A stretch of 64,000 nt of DNA from Tipula vernalis (taxonomy: Eukaryota; Arthropoda; Insecta; Diptera; Tipulidae): contig OY282558.1 of the NCBI GenBank assembly GCA_958295665.1, positions 62,174,789-62,238,788 on the forward strand, in the 5' to 3' direction. A model generated the notes under the pieces. The model made no database searches. It was not told the DNA's origin and saw nothing but the letters and a program-made list of their open reading frames with translations. The translations under genes and the position numbers were made by a program. Positions within the stretch are counted from its first letter, which is position 1. Every line of letters begins with the position of its first letter. This document shows positions 54,786 through 64,000 of the stretch, one piece after another.

Positions 54786-55564
54786 TCCGACTTACACGAT
54801 TATTTTGTTGGTTGGTTATGTAGTTGAAAAATCTTCCTCATTGTGAATTCTCTTTTATGGCATGGTATAAACTCCTGAGAACATTGTTTTTAGAAACTGA
54901 CAAGATTTGGCGAAGATTTAAGGTTGCGGGCTGAAGAAAAACAAAAATTCCACGATGATTTATTTGTATAATGTATTCAACTATAAATTTGGGTTAAGAC
55001 GCACAATCAAATCACAATGAAAATATCTGATTAAGACAACAACACGAAGAAGTGCTTATTATTCAAAAGTCGTTTAATTCGATTCAAGATTTTTGTCTTG
55101 AAATTAATTCAGTTTGTCTGCGTCGATAAATAGCTAATTTCACTTTTCTTGTGCCTTAGTTTGTAGTGTATATTTGTGAGTGTATGTTTTGAACTCTTCT
55201 TGAGTGCAAAGACCCAAAAAAATCGAAAGTATGTAATGTGAAACGAATGTTTGAGTAAATTTTTGACCAACCCTGCGCCCGCCGCTAAACAAAGCTTACA
55301 TTACAAAATGTGTCTAACTACTTACCAATCTGGTTCGTCGTCTCAACATTAGTTTTTGTATTTTTTTTTATTTCCGATTGTCTTTTGTGTTTAGTCGCCG
55401 TTTTATTTTTATGGATTGACATATCTCAGTGTACGCGGTCCATATAAAGTATGTCGTTTTTTTGTTGTTGTTTTGTGCCAACCAAAAACTTGTACAGGTT
55501 TTATCATCATTTTTCAAATACATTCGTTATACTAATTCGGTGCATTTTCGTTTTTATTTTGCAG
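54786..55564 (+). other. Probable intron upstream of the EFHD2-like exon
   Basis: No coding sequence. It ends in a pyrimidine-rich tract and the acceptor TTTATTTTGCAG at 55,553-55,564. The previous exon was not found. Confidence 0.6.
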
Positions 55565-56054
55565 ATATGATTCTGGGCATGATGGGTACCTTGATTTGGC
55601 CGAGCTAAAAATTATGATGGAAAAATTGGGTGCACCACAAACACATTTGGGACTAAAGGGCATGATCGCCGAAGTTGATGAGGATACCGATGGACGAATT
55701 TCATTTCGAGAATTTTTATTAATTTACCGTAAAGCTAAAGCGGGTGAATTGGTGTCAGACTCTGGCCTCGGCCAATTGGCACGCCTAACCGAAATTAATG
55801 TGGAAGAGGTGGGAGTAGGTGGTGCCAAAGATTTTTTCGAAGCCAAAATTGAACAACAATCAAAATCAAATAAATTTCACGATGAAATCAGGTAAGTGAC
55901 CGGAATTTATTTACTTGATATACCATTGAGGGATTATCTAATTTTTGTGTGAAATTCTAGGGAAGAACAAGAAGAACGACGACGTGCCGAAGAAGAAAAA
56001 GTTGTCAGACGACAACAATTCCAACAGAAAGCGGCCATATTCCAGCAAAATTAA
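55565..56054 (+). CDS. Swip-1: Swiprosin/EFHD2-like EF-hand protein, last two coding exons
   Basis: Two exons, 55,565-55,891 and 55,961-56,054, joined by a 69-base intron (GTAAGT...TTCTAG). They give 140 codons of C-terminal sequence, counting the split Arg codon. EF-hand loop 1 is DSGHDGYLDLAE (residues 2-13 of this part) and loop 2 is DEDTDGRISFRE (38-49); both keep Asp at 1, 3 or 5 and Glu at 12 for calcium binding. ELKIMMEKLGAPQTHLGLKG between them and FREFLLIYRKAKAGEL after are hallmarks of EFHD1/2. The end is a charged coiled coil (EEQEERRRAEEEKVVRRQQF) stopping QQN. The family binds calcium and F-actin and regulates actin bundling at the cell cortex. The exon begins one base into a codon, so the N-terminal exon(s), including residues before the first EF loop, lie elsewhere; I did not find them upstream in this window. 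Confidence 0.92.
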
Positions 56055-56078
56055 AATAACTCAGCGTGTTGTAACAAG

Positions 56079-56101
56079 GAGGGGTGGGGGAGGGGAGCGG
56101 G
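56079..56101 (+). other. G-quadruplex-type motif in the 3' UTR
   Basis: GGAGGGGTGGGGGAGGGG followed by AGCGGG: four G-runs of at least three with 1-3 base loops, 25 bases after the stop of the EFHD2-like gene, in otherwise AT-rich sequence. Confidence 0.7.
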
Positions 56102-56549
56102 CTTTGATTAAAGTAAATTTTGTTTTCACACATCAATAATAATCAAATTCAAAATACCAAATTTATGTACAAATTACTAATTAATTTAATTTCTGGATTT
56201 TATTTTTCTAATTTTTAACTCAATGTTTTTTAATTAACCGGACTCGAGTCAATTTAAGAAAAAAAAAAAAAAAATGCGTGTATCATGTTGTTGTGTATAG
56301 TCAGATGTTTATTCATCAAAATATAAAAAAAAATTATATATTTTTAATAATTAATAACCTAGTTTTGTAAATACAAACATAAAATCTAGTTTCCATACAA
56401 ATTGTATAATTATGTGTAACTCAACTGTATTTAAGTGTAAAGATAGAAGATAAAAATGTGTAAACGATGTAAAAGGTTTGTTTCTCGAATATTGTTTCTT
56501 GTTTTAAGTTATGATTTCCCTACTAAATTGAAGATGTCGCTACGCGATA

Positions 56550-56555
56550 AATAAA
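56550..56555 (+). terminator. Candidate polyadenylation signal of the EFHD2-like gene
   Basis: AATAAA about 500 bases after the stop codon. Other AT-rich near-matches exist, so the site used is uncertain. Confidence 0.4.
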
Positions 56556-57165
56556 TTTGGAGAAATTTAAATTTTTACAACAAAAGCCATTGAAAATTTT
56601 ATAATTTTTAATTAATATTATTATTACATTTATTGTTATGTATTATGTTTTATTATTAATGTAAATAATATAATCTATATATGATATATTTTTAGATGGA
56701 AAATCAATAAATTTTGTCGTTTTATTATGTTGTATGCCATGAACGAAACTACGCTGGAAGTAATCGTCCATAAATTCAACTGAGCAATCAATATTTTTGG
56801 TTGCGTTTGATATTTTTCAAATTTTTTTTTTTTAATTTTCTGCATAGAGTGCATTTGTGATTTTCTGGCAGTTTCTTTGTTTTTGAAAATTTTTTCATAA
56901 AATTTTAATTCGTGGCCTAGGAAAGCAGACAATTTTAGACTGAAAAAAAAAAATTAATTCTTTAAAATTTATTGTACGATTAAAATTTGTGAACATTACG
57001 ATAGTGTGGTTTAAAAAATTTTGTCTTATAATTACAACAACAAGAGCGCAGCGAATCATTTTTTTTACTTATCTTCAAAGTTCCTTTAAATTTTGGGTAA
57101 AATTTGATTTATTGTAAAAAAAATCTGTAACAAAAAATTTGTTTATAAAAATTTTCGACCAAAAA
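56556..57165. other. Spacer between the EFHD2-like gene and the acidic gene
   Basis: AT-rich, no gene. It should hold the promoter and leader of the 57,166 gene; no convincing TATA or initiator stands out. Confidence 0.4.
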
Positions 57166-58212
57166 ATGAATAATTACAACATGGGCGACTGTTGTAACCG
57201 ATTTACATTAAGAGGAGATTCACGGTATCCCAAAGCCGCTGGCAATTATGAATACGAACTCAATTTGGAATATGATGGAACGGAATGCGACGTTTTGGGC
57301 GAAAACGATTCGGTAGGCGAGGAGGAATTTATCGCCGCCGAGAGTGATGACAATGAGGAATTTGAAGGCGAAGAAGAATCCGTCTTTGATGATGATACTA
57401 TAATCGAAGGAGAATACTGTTATGAGAATAACGAAACAGAATACGAGGATGATAATCAATGTCTTGATAATGATCCTGCTAGAGATAAGTATATTAATGC
57501 GGCAAATAAACCAATAGAAACACATAAAAAACCAACTCAGGCAAATTATATTTATAAAAAGAAAGAGGTAGGGCGTAACGACAAAATATCGTCCAGTACA
57601 ATAGCGTCGAAAACAAAAGATCAACCACCACCCAGACACACCCCGTCCAAGCAAGCGAAACCGAAACAACAAATTATTGCGGATACCGAACAAATTAATT
57701 ATGATAGTGGCGATGGACCTTTTGATCATGATACATACACAAATAATTTACTACAGCTGCTAAAAATTAGCTGTGAATCGTTAAATATTCCGATGAAATT
57801 GAATTCGTCGACTCAAACAAATTTGGCCATGGAGGAAGCTTCAAAACAAGGGAGTGATACACAATATGAAGAAACAATAATATCACAAGAAGATAACAAT
57901 ACTGATAATTCAAATAGGGATGATGGTGATGATGATTCTAGCAATATGGTCTCATTGAGCAAAGATGATTTTGCCGAGTTGCGAAATTTACAAAAGACAA
58001 AGCGCATGATCTGTGATTTGATCAATAAACAGATTGAGAAAGTTTCAAAGGCGAGAAATTTGGATACAAGTGTAAGCCAATGTTTGTCCATGGATGAGCG
58101 CGATTCATCGACGGCCAGAATTAACGAGAGTTTCCGTAAAACTCGGCTAGAGTCTTTGAACAATTTGCAAAGTCAGATTAACGAATTGATAACATTGGAA
58201 AATATTGAGTGA
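57166..58212 (+). CDS. Acidic coiled-coil protein, unrecognised
   Basis: 348 residues from the ATG at 57,166 (context AAAAAATGAATAAT); the open frame extends upstream only through a non-ATG codon. A second Met is at residue 6. The N-terminus has MGDCCNRFTLRGDSRYPKAA. Residues about 50-110 are strongly acidic (GEEEFIAAESDDNEEFEGEE, ETEYEDDNQ). A basic, Pro-rich linker follows (about 140-175, with PPPRHTPSKQAKPKQQ), then DHDTYTNNLLQLLKISCESL (helical), an Asp/Asn/Ser tract (NNTDNSNRDDGDDDSSN) and a C-terminal coiled coil (DFAELRNLQKTKRMICDLIN...RLESLNNLQSQINELITLE). No signal peptide or membrane segment, so it is likely cytoplasmic or nuclear. I do not recognise the family. A clean 1 kb frame and an AATAAA at 58,298 support a real single-exon gene. 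Confidence 0.75.
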   Translation: MNNYNMGDCCNRFTLRGDSRYPKAAGNYEYELNLEYDGTECDVLGENDSVGEEEFIAAESDDNEEFEGEEESVFDDDTIIEGEYCYENNETEYEDDNQCLDNDPARDKYINAANKPIETHKKPTQANYIYKKKEVGRNDKISSSTIASKTKDQPPPRHTPSKQAKPKQQIIADTEQINYDSGDGPFDHDTYTNNLLQLLKISCESLNIPMKLNSSTQTNLAMEEASKQGSDTQYEETIISQEDNNTDNSNRDDGDDDSSNMVSLSKDDFAELRNLQKTKRMICDLINKQIEKVSKARNLDTSVSQCLSMDERDSSTARINESFRKTRLESLNNLQSQINELITLENIE

Positions 58213-58297
58213 ACCAGTTGGCCAAGATGGGGTTACTTATTTTATAAATTTTGTAGTAATGTCTAGCCCAAAATTGAAAATGTGTTGATAAATTATG

Positions 58298-58303
58298 AAT
58301 AAA
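58298..58303 (+). terminator. Polyadenylation signal of the acidic gene
   Basis: AATAAA 86 bases after the stop at 58,212. Confidence 0.6.
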
Positions 58304-58450
58304 TATTTCTGTATTAAATAAGAATTGATTAAATGTTTCATTATCGTTATGAAAGCAGTATCATCGGTTTCAAGCAAAATGTTCATGTTTTTCTAACAAA
58401 TTTAAAACAAAAAATTAATTAATTATTTAAAAAATCGAGTTTCAAACATT

Positions 58451-58828
58451 GTTTGTTTGTTTGTTTTTATCCCTGCAATCTGTTCTGGGGCTCGAGGCAC
58501 TCCCAACTCTTTCGCAGTTCGCTTTTTACGTCCTACCTTACGCCTTTTAGTAGCCAAATCGAGGACGTACGGCTATAGACCCGTTTTCGTTTAAACCACC
58601 TGCACCTGCATTGCATTGCTTCATGCCAACCTATAGTGCTGACATGAAAGGTGGGTCGGCCCATGGATTCCGCACTCTCAACAGGGGGTCATAGATGTGT
58701 TCATCTTCATCACCGATCGTAATCAGATGATGAAAAATCCCTTTTGCATCCCGCCCCTATAGGGATTCGAACCCGGTACCTCCCGATCCAACCGCCGCAG
58801 CTTTAACCACTGCGCCGTTTGCTCGGTG
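58451..58828 (-). mobile_element. tRNA-derived SINE with (CAAA)n tail
   Basis: On the minus strand the head has a Pol III A box (GGCGCAGTGGTTAAAGC) and B box (GGTTCGAATCC) about 30-50 bases apart, a body of ~300 bases, and a (CAAA)n tail (GTTTGTTTGTTTG on the plus strand at 58,451). Flanking direct repeats are TTTCAAACATT (58,440-58,450) and TTTCAGACATT (58,829-58,839), one mismatch in 11. Confidence 0.85.
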
Positions 58829-58890
58829 TTTCAGACATTTTTACAAAAGTAAAACACACACCCTCTTTTAAGCAAAACCAAATATTTAGT

Positions 58891-60592
58891 AAATGTAGTA
58901 CATATGCCCTAACAGAGATGTCACCATATCGACATATTATAGACACATTTGTTTTGATTGCACAAAACAAACAAATCTATATTAAATTGTATATGATGAG
59001 GTAGCCGAGGTAGTAAGGATGGAGTGGAGTGAAGAAGGTTTTGGAGTGGAGTTCGAATCCTACAGAAAGCCAACGAAAAAATTTGTTTTTAGATGAAAAA
59101 TTTTGAATTGGGGATAATCCGAGAAAGATTAATCGGGATCGAGATCGCTACAAAAAAAAATTTGGTAAAATTCGTGGAAATAAAAAAAAATCAAATTTTT
59201 GCTTAAAAAAAAATTAAATCGGAAGTTTTAATCGAACTCTAAACCTTTCGCACACCACTCCTTCATCTTACCACCCAACCACTCATCTCTATATAATTTC
59301 TACTCAGTTTTTCGTTTAAATACTGATAAATTCGGACTTGGTGAAAATTCGCATACGAATTTTTGTTATTTTACCAGGCGAACAGAATTTAAAAAACAAC
59401 ATAATTGTCAGCAACGTGACATTATTTTGTATCAAAGCGTGCCAGTTCAAGTTATGTAACACTTGAACATACAAAATAAAGTCATATTGCTGACAATTCT
59501 ACCTTCTTATAATTTCTGTTCGCCTGTTAAAATGACAAAATTTTTTTGCGATTTTTGATGAAAAAACAAAATTTTTTTTTTTAAATTTCTGCTCATCTGG
59601 TAAATAAAAATTAACTTTTTTTAATTAAAAAGGCTCAATCATAACTCTAGTAACCACCCAAATAGAAAATTTTGAGATTTTTATTACAAAAAAAAATTCC
59701 TTCAGGTGCGAGGATCGAACTCTTACCATAAGAGAGCAGATTAAAACCATAGAGGTCTCGAGTTCGATCCCCGCACCTGAAGGATTTTTTTTTTGTAATA
59801 AAAAGCCCCAAATTTTCTATTTGGGTGGTTGCTAGAGTTATGATTTTCCCTTTTTAATTAAAAAAAGTTAATTTTTATTTACCAGGTGAGGAGAAATTTA
59901 AAAAAAAAAATTTTGTTTTTTCATCAAAAATCGCAAAAAAATTTTGTCATTTTAACAGGCGAACAGAAATTATAAGAAGGTAGAATTGTCAGCAATATGA
60001 CTTTATTTTGTATGTTCAAGTGTCACACAACTTGAAGTGGCACGCTTTGATACAAAATAATGTCACGTTGCTGACAATTATATTGTTTTTTAAATTCTGT
60101 TCGCCTGGTAAAATAACAAAAATTCGTTGTGAATTTTCACCAAGTCCGAATTTATCAGTATTTAAACGAAAAACTGAGTATTACGAGTGTATAGAGATGA
60201 GTGGTTGGGTGGTTAGATGAAAGAGTGGTGTGCCGAAGGTTTGGAGTTCGATGCTTGAAATTTCCGATTTTATTATTTTTTTTTTAAGCAAAAGTTTGAT
60301 TTTTTTTTTTTATTTACTCGAATTTATTCGAATTTTACAAATTTTTTTTTGTAGCGATCTCGATCCCGATAATCTTCTCGAATTTCCAATATTTTTCATC
60401 TAAAAATATATTTTTTTGTTGGTTTTGTGCCTGGACTCGAGACTCGAACTCAAGACCTTCGTCACTCCAATCCATCCATCACCTTACTACCTCCGCTACC
60501 ACATCATATACAATTTAACATAAATTTGTTTGTTTTATGCAATCGTGCAGAGCAAAATAAATGTCTCTGTTAGGTCATACGTACTACATTTA
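58891..60592. repeat. ~1.7 kb palindrome, ~830 bp arms, 37-base centre
   Basis: Left arm 58,891-59,722, right arm 59,760-60,592. Matching landmarks, outer to inner: AAATGTAGTAC/GTACTACATTT, AATTGTATATGATG/CATCATATACAATT, GGCGAACAGAATTTAAAAAA/TTTTTTAAATTCTGTTCGCC, AACAATTGTCAGC-type blocks, and TTCAGGTGCG..GATCGAACTC/GAGTTCGATCCCCGCACCTGAA. The arms carry several GAGTTCGAATCC-like (B-box-like) strings. No long protein frame. It could be a fold-back element or a long-hairpin RNA locus. Confidence 0.85.
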
Positions 60593-61240
60593 GTACAAAG
60601 TGTTTCTTATACAGTTTTCTTGATAGAATGCAGATACATTTTTCGTTGCTTATTTGCAACTATGTTGGTTTTCGAAATATATTCTTACCTCAAATGTACT
60701 TACCATTTTCTTTTCGATACCGCATTAAATTCTCATCCTGTAACCATTGTAAATTATATAATTTGAATAAAGGGGGGGGGGGGGGGGTTAGTTTCTGTGA
60801 TAAAAGAAAAAGTAGAACACTTTGGGTTTGTGTTCTGTATTATCCCAGAAACGCACCCCCCTTTGTTAAAATCTTTTATAACAGTTTTTGATTCTGCTCG
60901 CATAATATGGATTAGTTGTACTAAATATTCTGGTAACGAAGTCGCCATAAATTCGAAAAGCAAACTACTCATAAAATTTAGCAAGAGTAGCTGCGTGCAG
61001 TCAGAAGTACTTGTGTGTACTTTGCCACATTAAATGGAACGCAGTAATTAATGTATATTAAAATTATGTACAGGCGAACAACAACGCCATAAAATACAAA
61101 GTGTTTCTAATATTGCTTGTCATCGAAAATGAACAAATTATTTTAAATTACGCCTAAAAGCGTTCTACGATTATCGCTTTTGTTTTTTGCTGAAAATCGC
61201 AAAAGCGAATCAGCAACGAACGCCGGCGGAGTCAGTGGAA
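60593..61240. other. No gene; contains a 16-base G run
   Basis: Spacer between palindrome and satellite. A run of 16 G at 60,772-60,787; short overlapping open frames on both strands have no family resemblance. Confidence 0.5.
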
Positions 61241-64000
61241 AGGTCCCTGGTTCTAAAACCTAGCGTTAGAGATATCAAATACCAATATCGGAGCAGAACA
61301 GCAGATTATGGATTTTTCTGGCTCAGAATTAGCTGATTTATAGTAAGGAAAATCAAGCAATCTAAATGCGCTATGGCACAACAATTACAGGTCCTAAAAC
61401 CTGTATCAAAAACCGATATTGGAGCACAGATGCAGATTTTGGATTGTTGTGGCTCAGAATTAGCTGATCTATAGTAAGGTGATTTTCAAAAAAATCGAAT
61501 TTACCTTGAAATCTATGGAAATAATGAAGCAATCTAAATGCGCCTTGGCACAACAATTACAGGTCCTAAAACCTATCGTTGGAGGTATCAAAAACCGATA
61601 TCGGAGCACAGATGCAGATTTTGGATTGTTGTGGCTCAGAATTTGCTGATCTATAGTAAAGTGATTTTCAAAAAAATCGAATTTTCCTTGAAATCTATGG
61701 AAATAATCAAGCAATCTAAATGTGCTTTGGTACAACAATTACAGGTCCTAAAACCTACCTTTAGAGGTATCAAAAACCGATATCGGAGCACAGATGCAGA
61801 TTTTGGATTGTTGTGGCTCAGAATTTGCTGATCTATAGTAAAGTGATTTTCAAAAAAATCGAATTTTCCTTGAAATCTATGGAAATAATCAAAAAAGTAT
61901 CAAAAACCGACATCGGAGCACAGATGCAGATTTTGGATTGTTGTGGCTCAGAATTAGCTGAATTATAGTAAGGTGGTTTTCAAAAAAATCGAATTTTCCT
62001 TGAAATCTATGGAAATAATCAAGCAATCTAAATGCGCTTTGGCACAACAATTACAGGTTCTTAAACCTATCTTTAGAGGTATCAAAAACCGATATCGGAG
62101 CACAGATGCAGATTTTGGATTTTTGTGGCTCAGAATTTGCTGATCTATAGTAAGGTGGTTTTCAAAAAAATCGAATTTACCTTGAAATATATGGAAATAA
62201 TCAAGCAATCTAAATGTGCTTTGGCACAACAATTACAGGTTTTAAAACCTATCGTTGGAGGTATCAAAAACCGATATCGGAGCACAGATGCAGATTTTGG
62301 ATTGTTGTGGCTCAGAATTTGCTGATCTATAGTAAGGTGATTTTCAAAAAAATCGAATTTTCCTTGAAATCTATGGAAATAATGAAGCAATCTAAATGTG
62401 CTTTAACACAACAATTACAGGTCCTAAAACCTACCTTTAGAGGTATCAAAATCCGATATCGGACCACAGATGCAGATTTTGGATTTTTATGGCTCAGAAT
62501 TTGCTGAACTATAGTAAGGTGATTTTCAAAAAAATCGAATTTTCCTTGAAATCTATGGAAATAATCAAAAAAATATTAAAAACCGACATCGGAGCACAGA
62601 TGCAGATTTTGGATTGTTGTGGCTCAGAATTAGCTGATCTATAGTAAGGTGATTTTCAAAAAAATCGAATTTTCCTTGAAATCTATGGAAATAATGAAGC
62701 AATCTAAATGCGCTTTGGCACAACAATTACAGGTCCTAAAACCTATCGTTAGAGGTATCAAAAACCGATATCGGAGCACAGATGCAGATTTTGGATTGTT
62801 GTGGCTCAGAATTTGCTGATCTATAGTAAGGTGATTTTCAAAAAAATCGAATTTTCCTTGAAATCTATGGAAATAATGAAGCAATCTAAATGCGCTTTGG
62901 CACAACAATTACAGGTCCTAAAACCTATCGTTAGAGGTATCAAAAACCGATATCGGAGCACAGATGCAGATTTTGGATTGTTGTGGCTCAGAATTTGCTG
63001 AATTATAGTAAGGTGATTTTCAAAAAAATCGAATTTACCTTGAAATATATGGAAATAATCAAGCAATCTAAATACGCTTTGGCACAACAATTACAGGTTT
63101 TTAAACCTATCGTTGGAGGTATCAAAAACCGATATCGGAGCACAGATGCAGATTTTGGATTGTTGTGGCTCAGAATTTGCTGATCTATAGTAAGGTGATT
63201 TTCAAAAAATCGAATTTACCTTGAAATATATGGAAATAATCAAGCAATCTAAATGTGCTTTGGCATAACAATTACAGGTTTTAAAACCTATCGTTGGAGG
63301 TATCAAAAACCGATATCGGAGCACAGATGCAGATTTTGGATTGTTGTGGCTCAGAATTTGCTGATCTATAGTAAGGTGATTTTCAAAAAAATCGAATTTA
63401 CCTTGAAATCTATAGAAATAATGAAGCAATCTAAATGCGCTTTGGCACAACAATTACAGGTCCTAAAACCTATCGTTAGAGGTATCAAAAACCGATATCG
63501 GAGCACAGATGCAGATTTTGGATTGTTGTGGCTCAGAATTTGCTGAATTATAGTAAGGTGATTTTCAAAAAAATCGAATTTACCTTGAAATATATGGAAA
63601 TAATCAAGCAATCTAAATACGCTTTGGCACAACAATTACAGGTTTTTAAACCTATCGTTGGAGGTATCAAAAACCGATATCGGAGCACAGATGCAGATTT
63701 TGGATTGTTGTGGCTCAGAATTTGCTGATCTATAGTAAGGTGATTTTCAAAAAAATCGAATTTACCTTGAAATCTATGGAAATAATGAAGCAATCTAAAT
63801 GCGCTTTGGCACAACAATTACAGGTCCTAAAACCTATCGTTAGAGGTATCAAAAACCGATATCGGAGCACAGATGCAGATTTTGGATTGTTGTGGCTCAG
63901 AATTTGCTGATCTATAGTAAGGTGATTTTCAAAAAAATCGAATTTTCCTTGAAATCTATGGAAATAATGAAGCAATCTAAATGCGCTTTGGCACAACAAT
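61241..64000 (+). repeat. Satellite array, ~182 bp monomer, ~545 bp higher-order period
   Basis: Tandem copies of a ~182 bp unit containing ACCGATATCGGAGCACAGAT, GATTGTTGTGGCTCAGAAT, AAAAAAATCGAATTT and ACAACAATTACAGGT. Edge monomers (61,241-61,440) are diverged. Two shortened monomers, joined at AATAATCAAAAAA, occur at about 61,890 and 62,570. From about 62,820 the pattern of variants repeats every ~545 bp (three monomers). It runs to the end of the window. Open frames of 66-97 codons in both strands are by-products. Confidence 0.95.

Noticed and set aside
57220..57729. 169-residue hydrophobic open frame on the minus strand
   Set aside because: Antisense shadow of the acidic gene at 57,166-58,212; acidic codons read backwards give Phe/Ile/Leu-rich sequence.
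61371..64000. Repeated 66-97 residue open frames on both strands of the satellite
   Set aside because: They recur with the 182-bp unit, which is not a multiple of three, and show no protein character.

Overview
The window is AT-rich, TE-dense DNA from an insect, most likely a fly (Diptera). The evidence is a well conserved swiprosin/EFHD2 (Swip-1-like) gene, mariner relics, BEL/Pao, Ty3/gypsy, Ty1/copia and LOA/R1-type retroelements, short introns with GTAAGT donors, and no bacterial-type gene organisation. All calls come from reading the sequence and its translations; no database search was run.

Host genes are few. (1) The last two coding exons of a Swip-1/EFHD2-like EF-hand gene lie at 55,565-56,054 (+). 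(2) An unrecognised acidic, coiled-coil, single-exon gene follows at 57,166-58,212 (+). (3) Three members of an unrecognised family of small secreted or membrane-tethered proteins lie at 17,208-18,293 (-), 43,131-43,475 (+) and 49,546-49,842 (+). They share a signal peptide, an FGxR..DVNTT-type repeat and, in two of the three, a hydrophobic C-terminal tail.

Layout. 1-3,209: no gene. 3,210-9,600: a broken LOA-type LINE, a mariner relic, an old BEL/Pao pol relic, a fold-back repeat and degenerate minisatellites. 9,604-14,746: a longer LOA-type LINE with target duplication, itself interrupted by a probable solo LTR. 16,150-19,400: AACTCAACC-type repeat blocks around the first family gene. 19,860-29,283: a DDE transposase relic, then a gypsy element whose gag is split by a 4.75 kb DNA transposon with ~300 bp terminal inverted repeats. 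29,683-49,988: a direct tandem duplication of a ~3 kb unit (old BEL fragment plus family gene). Unit A was later hit by a CR1/Jockey-like LINE, a nearly intact BEL/Pao element and a ~480 bp short element. Unit B was hit by a LOA-type LINE with a 13-bp target duplication. The undisturbed copy in the other unit gives an empty site for the BEL, the short element and the LOA insertion. 50,000-55,564: a perfect hairpin, an orphan heat-shock-like promoter, mariner and copia relics and more repeats. 58,451-60,592: a tRNA-derived SINE and a ~1.7 kb near-perfect palindrome. 61,241-64,000: a satellite array with a ~182 bp monomer and a ~545 bp higher-order period, running off the window end.

The most unusual items are the small secreted-protein family and its tandem duplication, the giant palindrome, the composite AACTCAACC/ACCAT repeat family with a shared edge motif, the orphan heat-shock-like promoter, and the long-TIR DDE/SWIM transposon.
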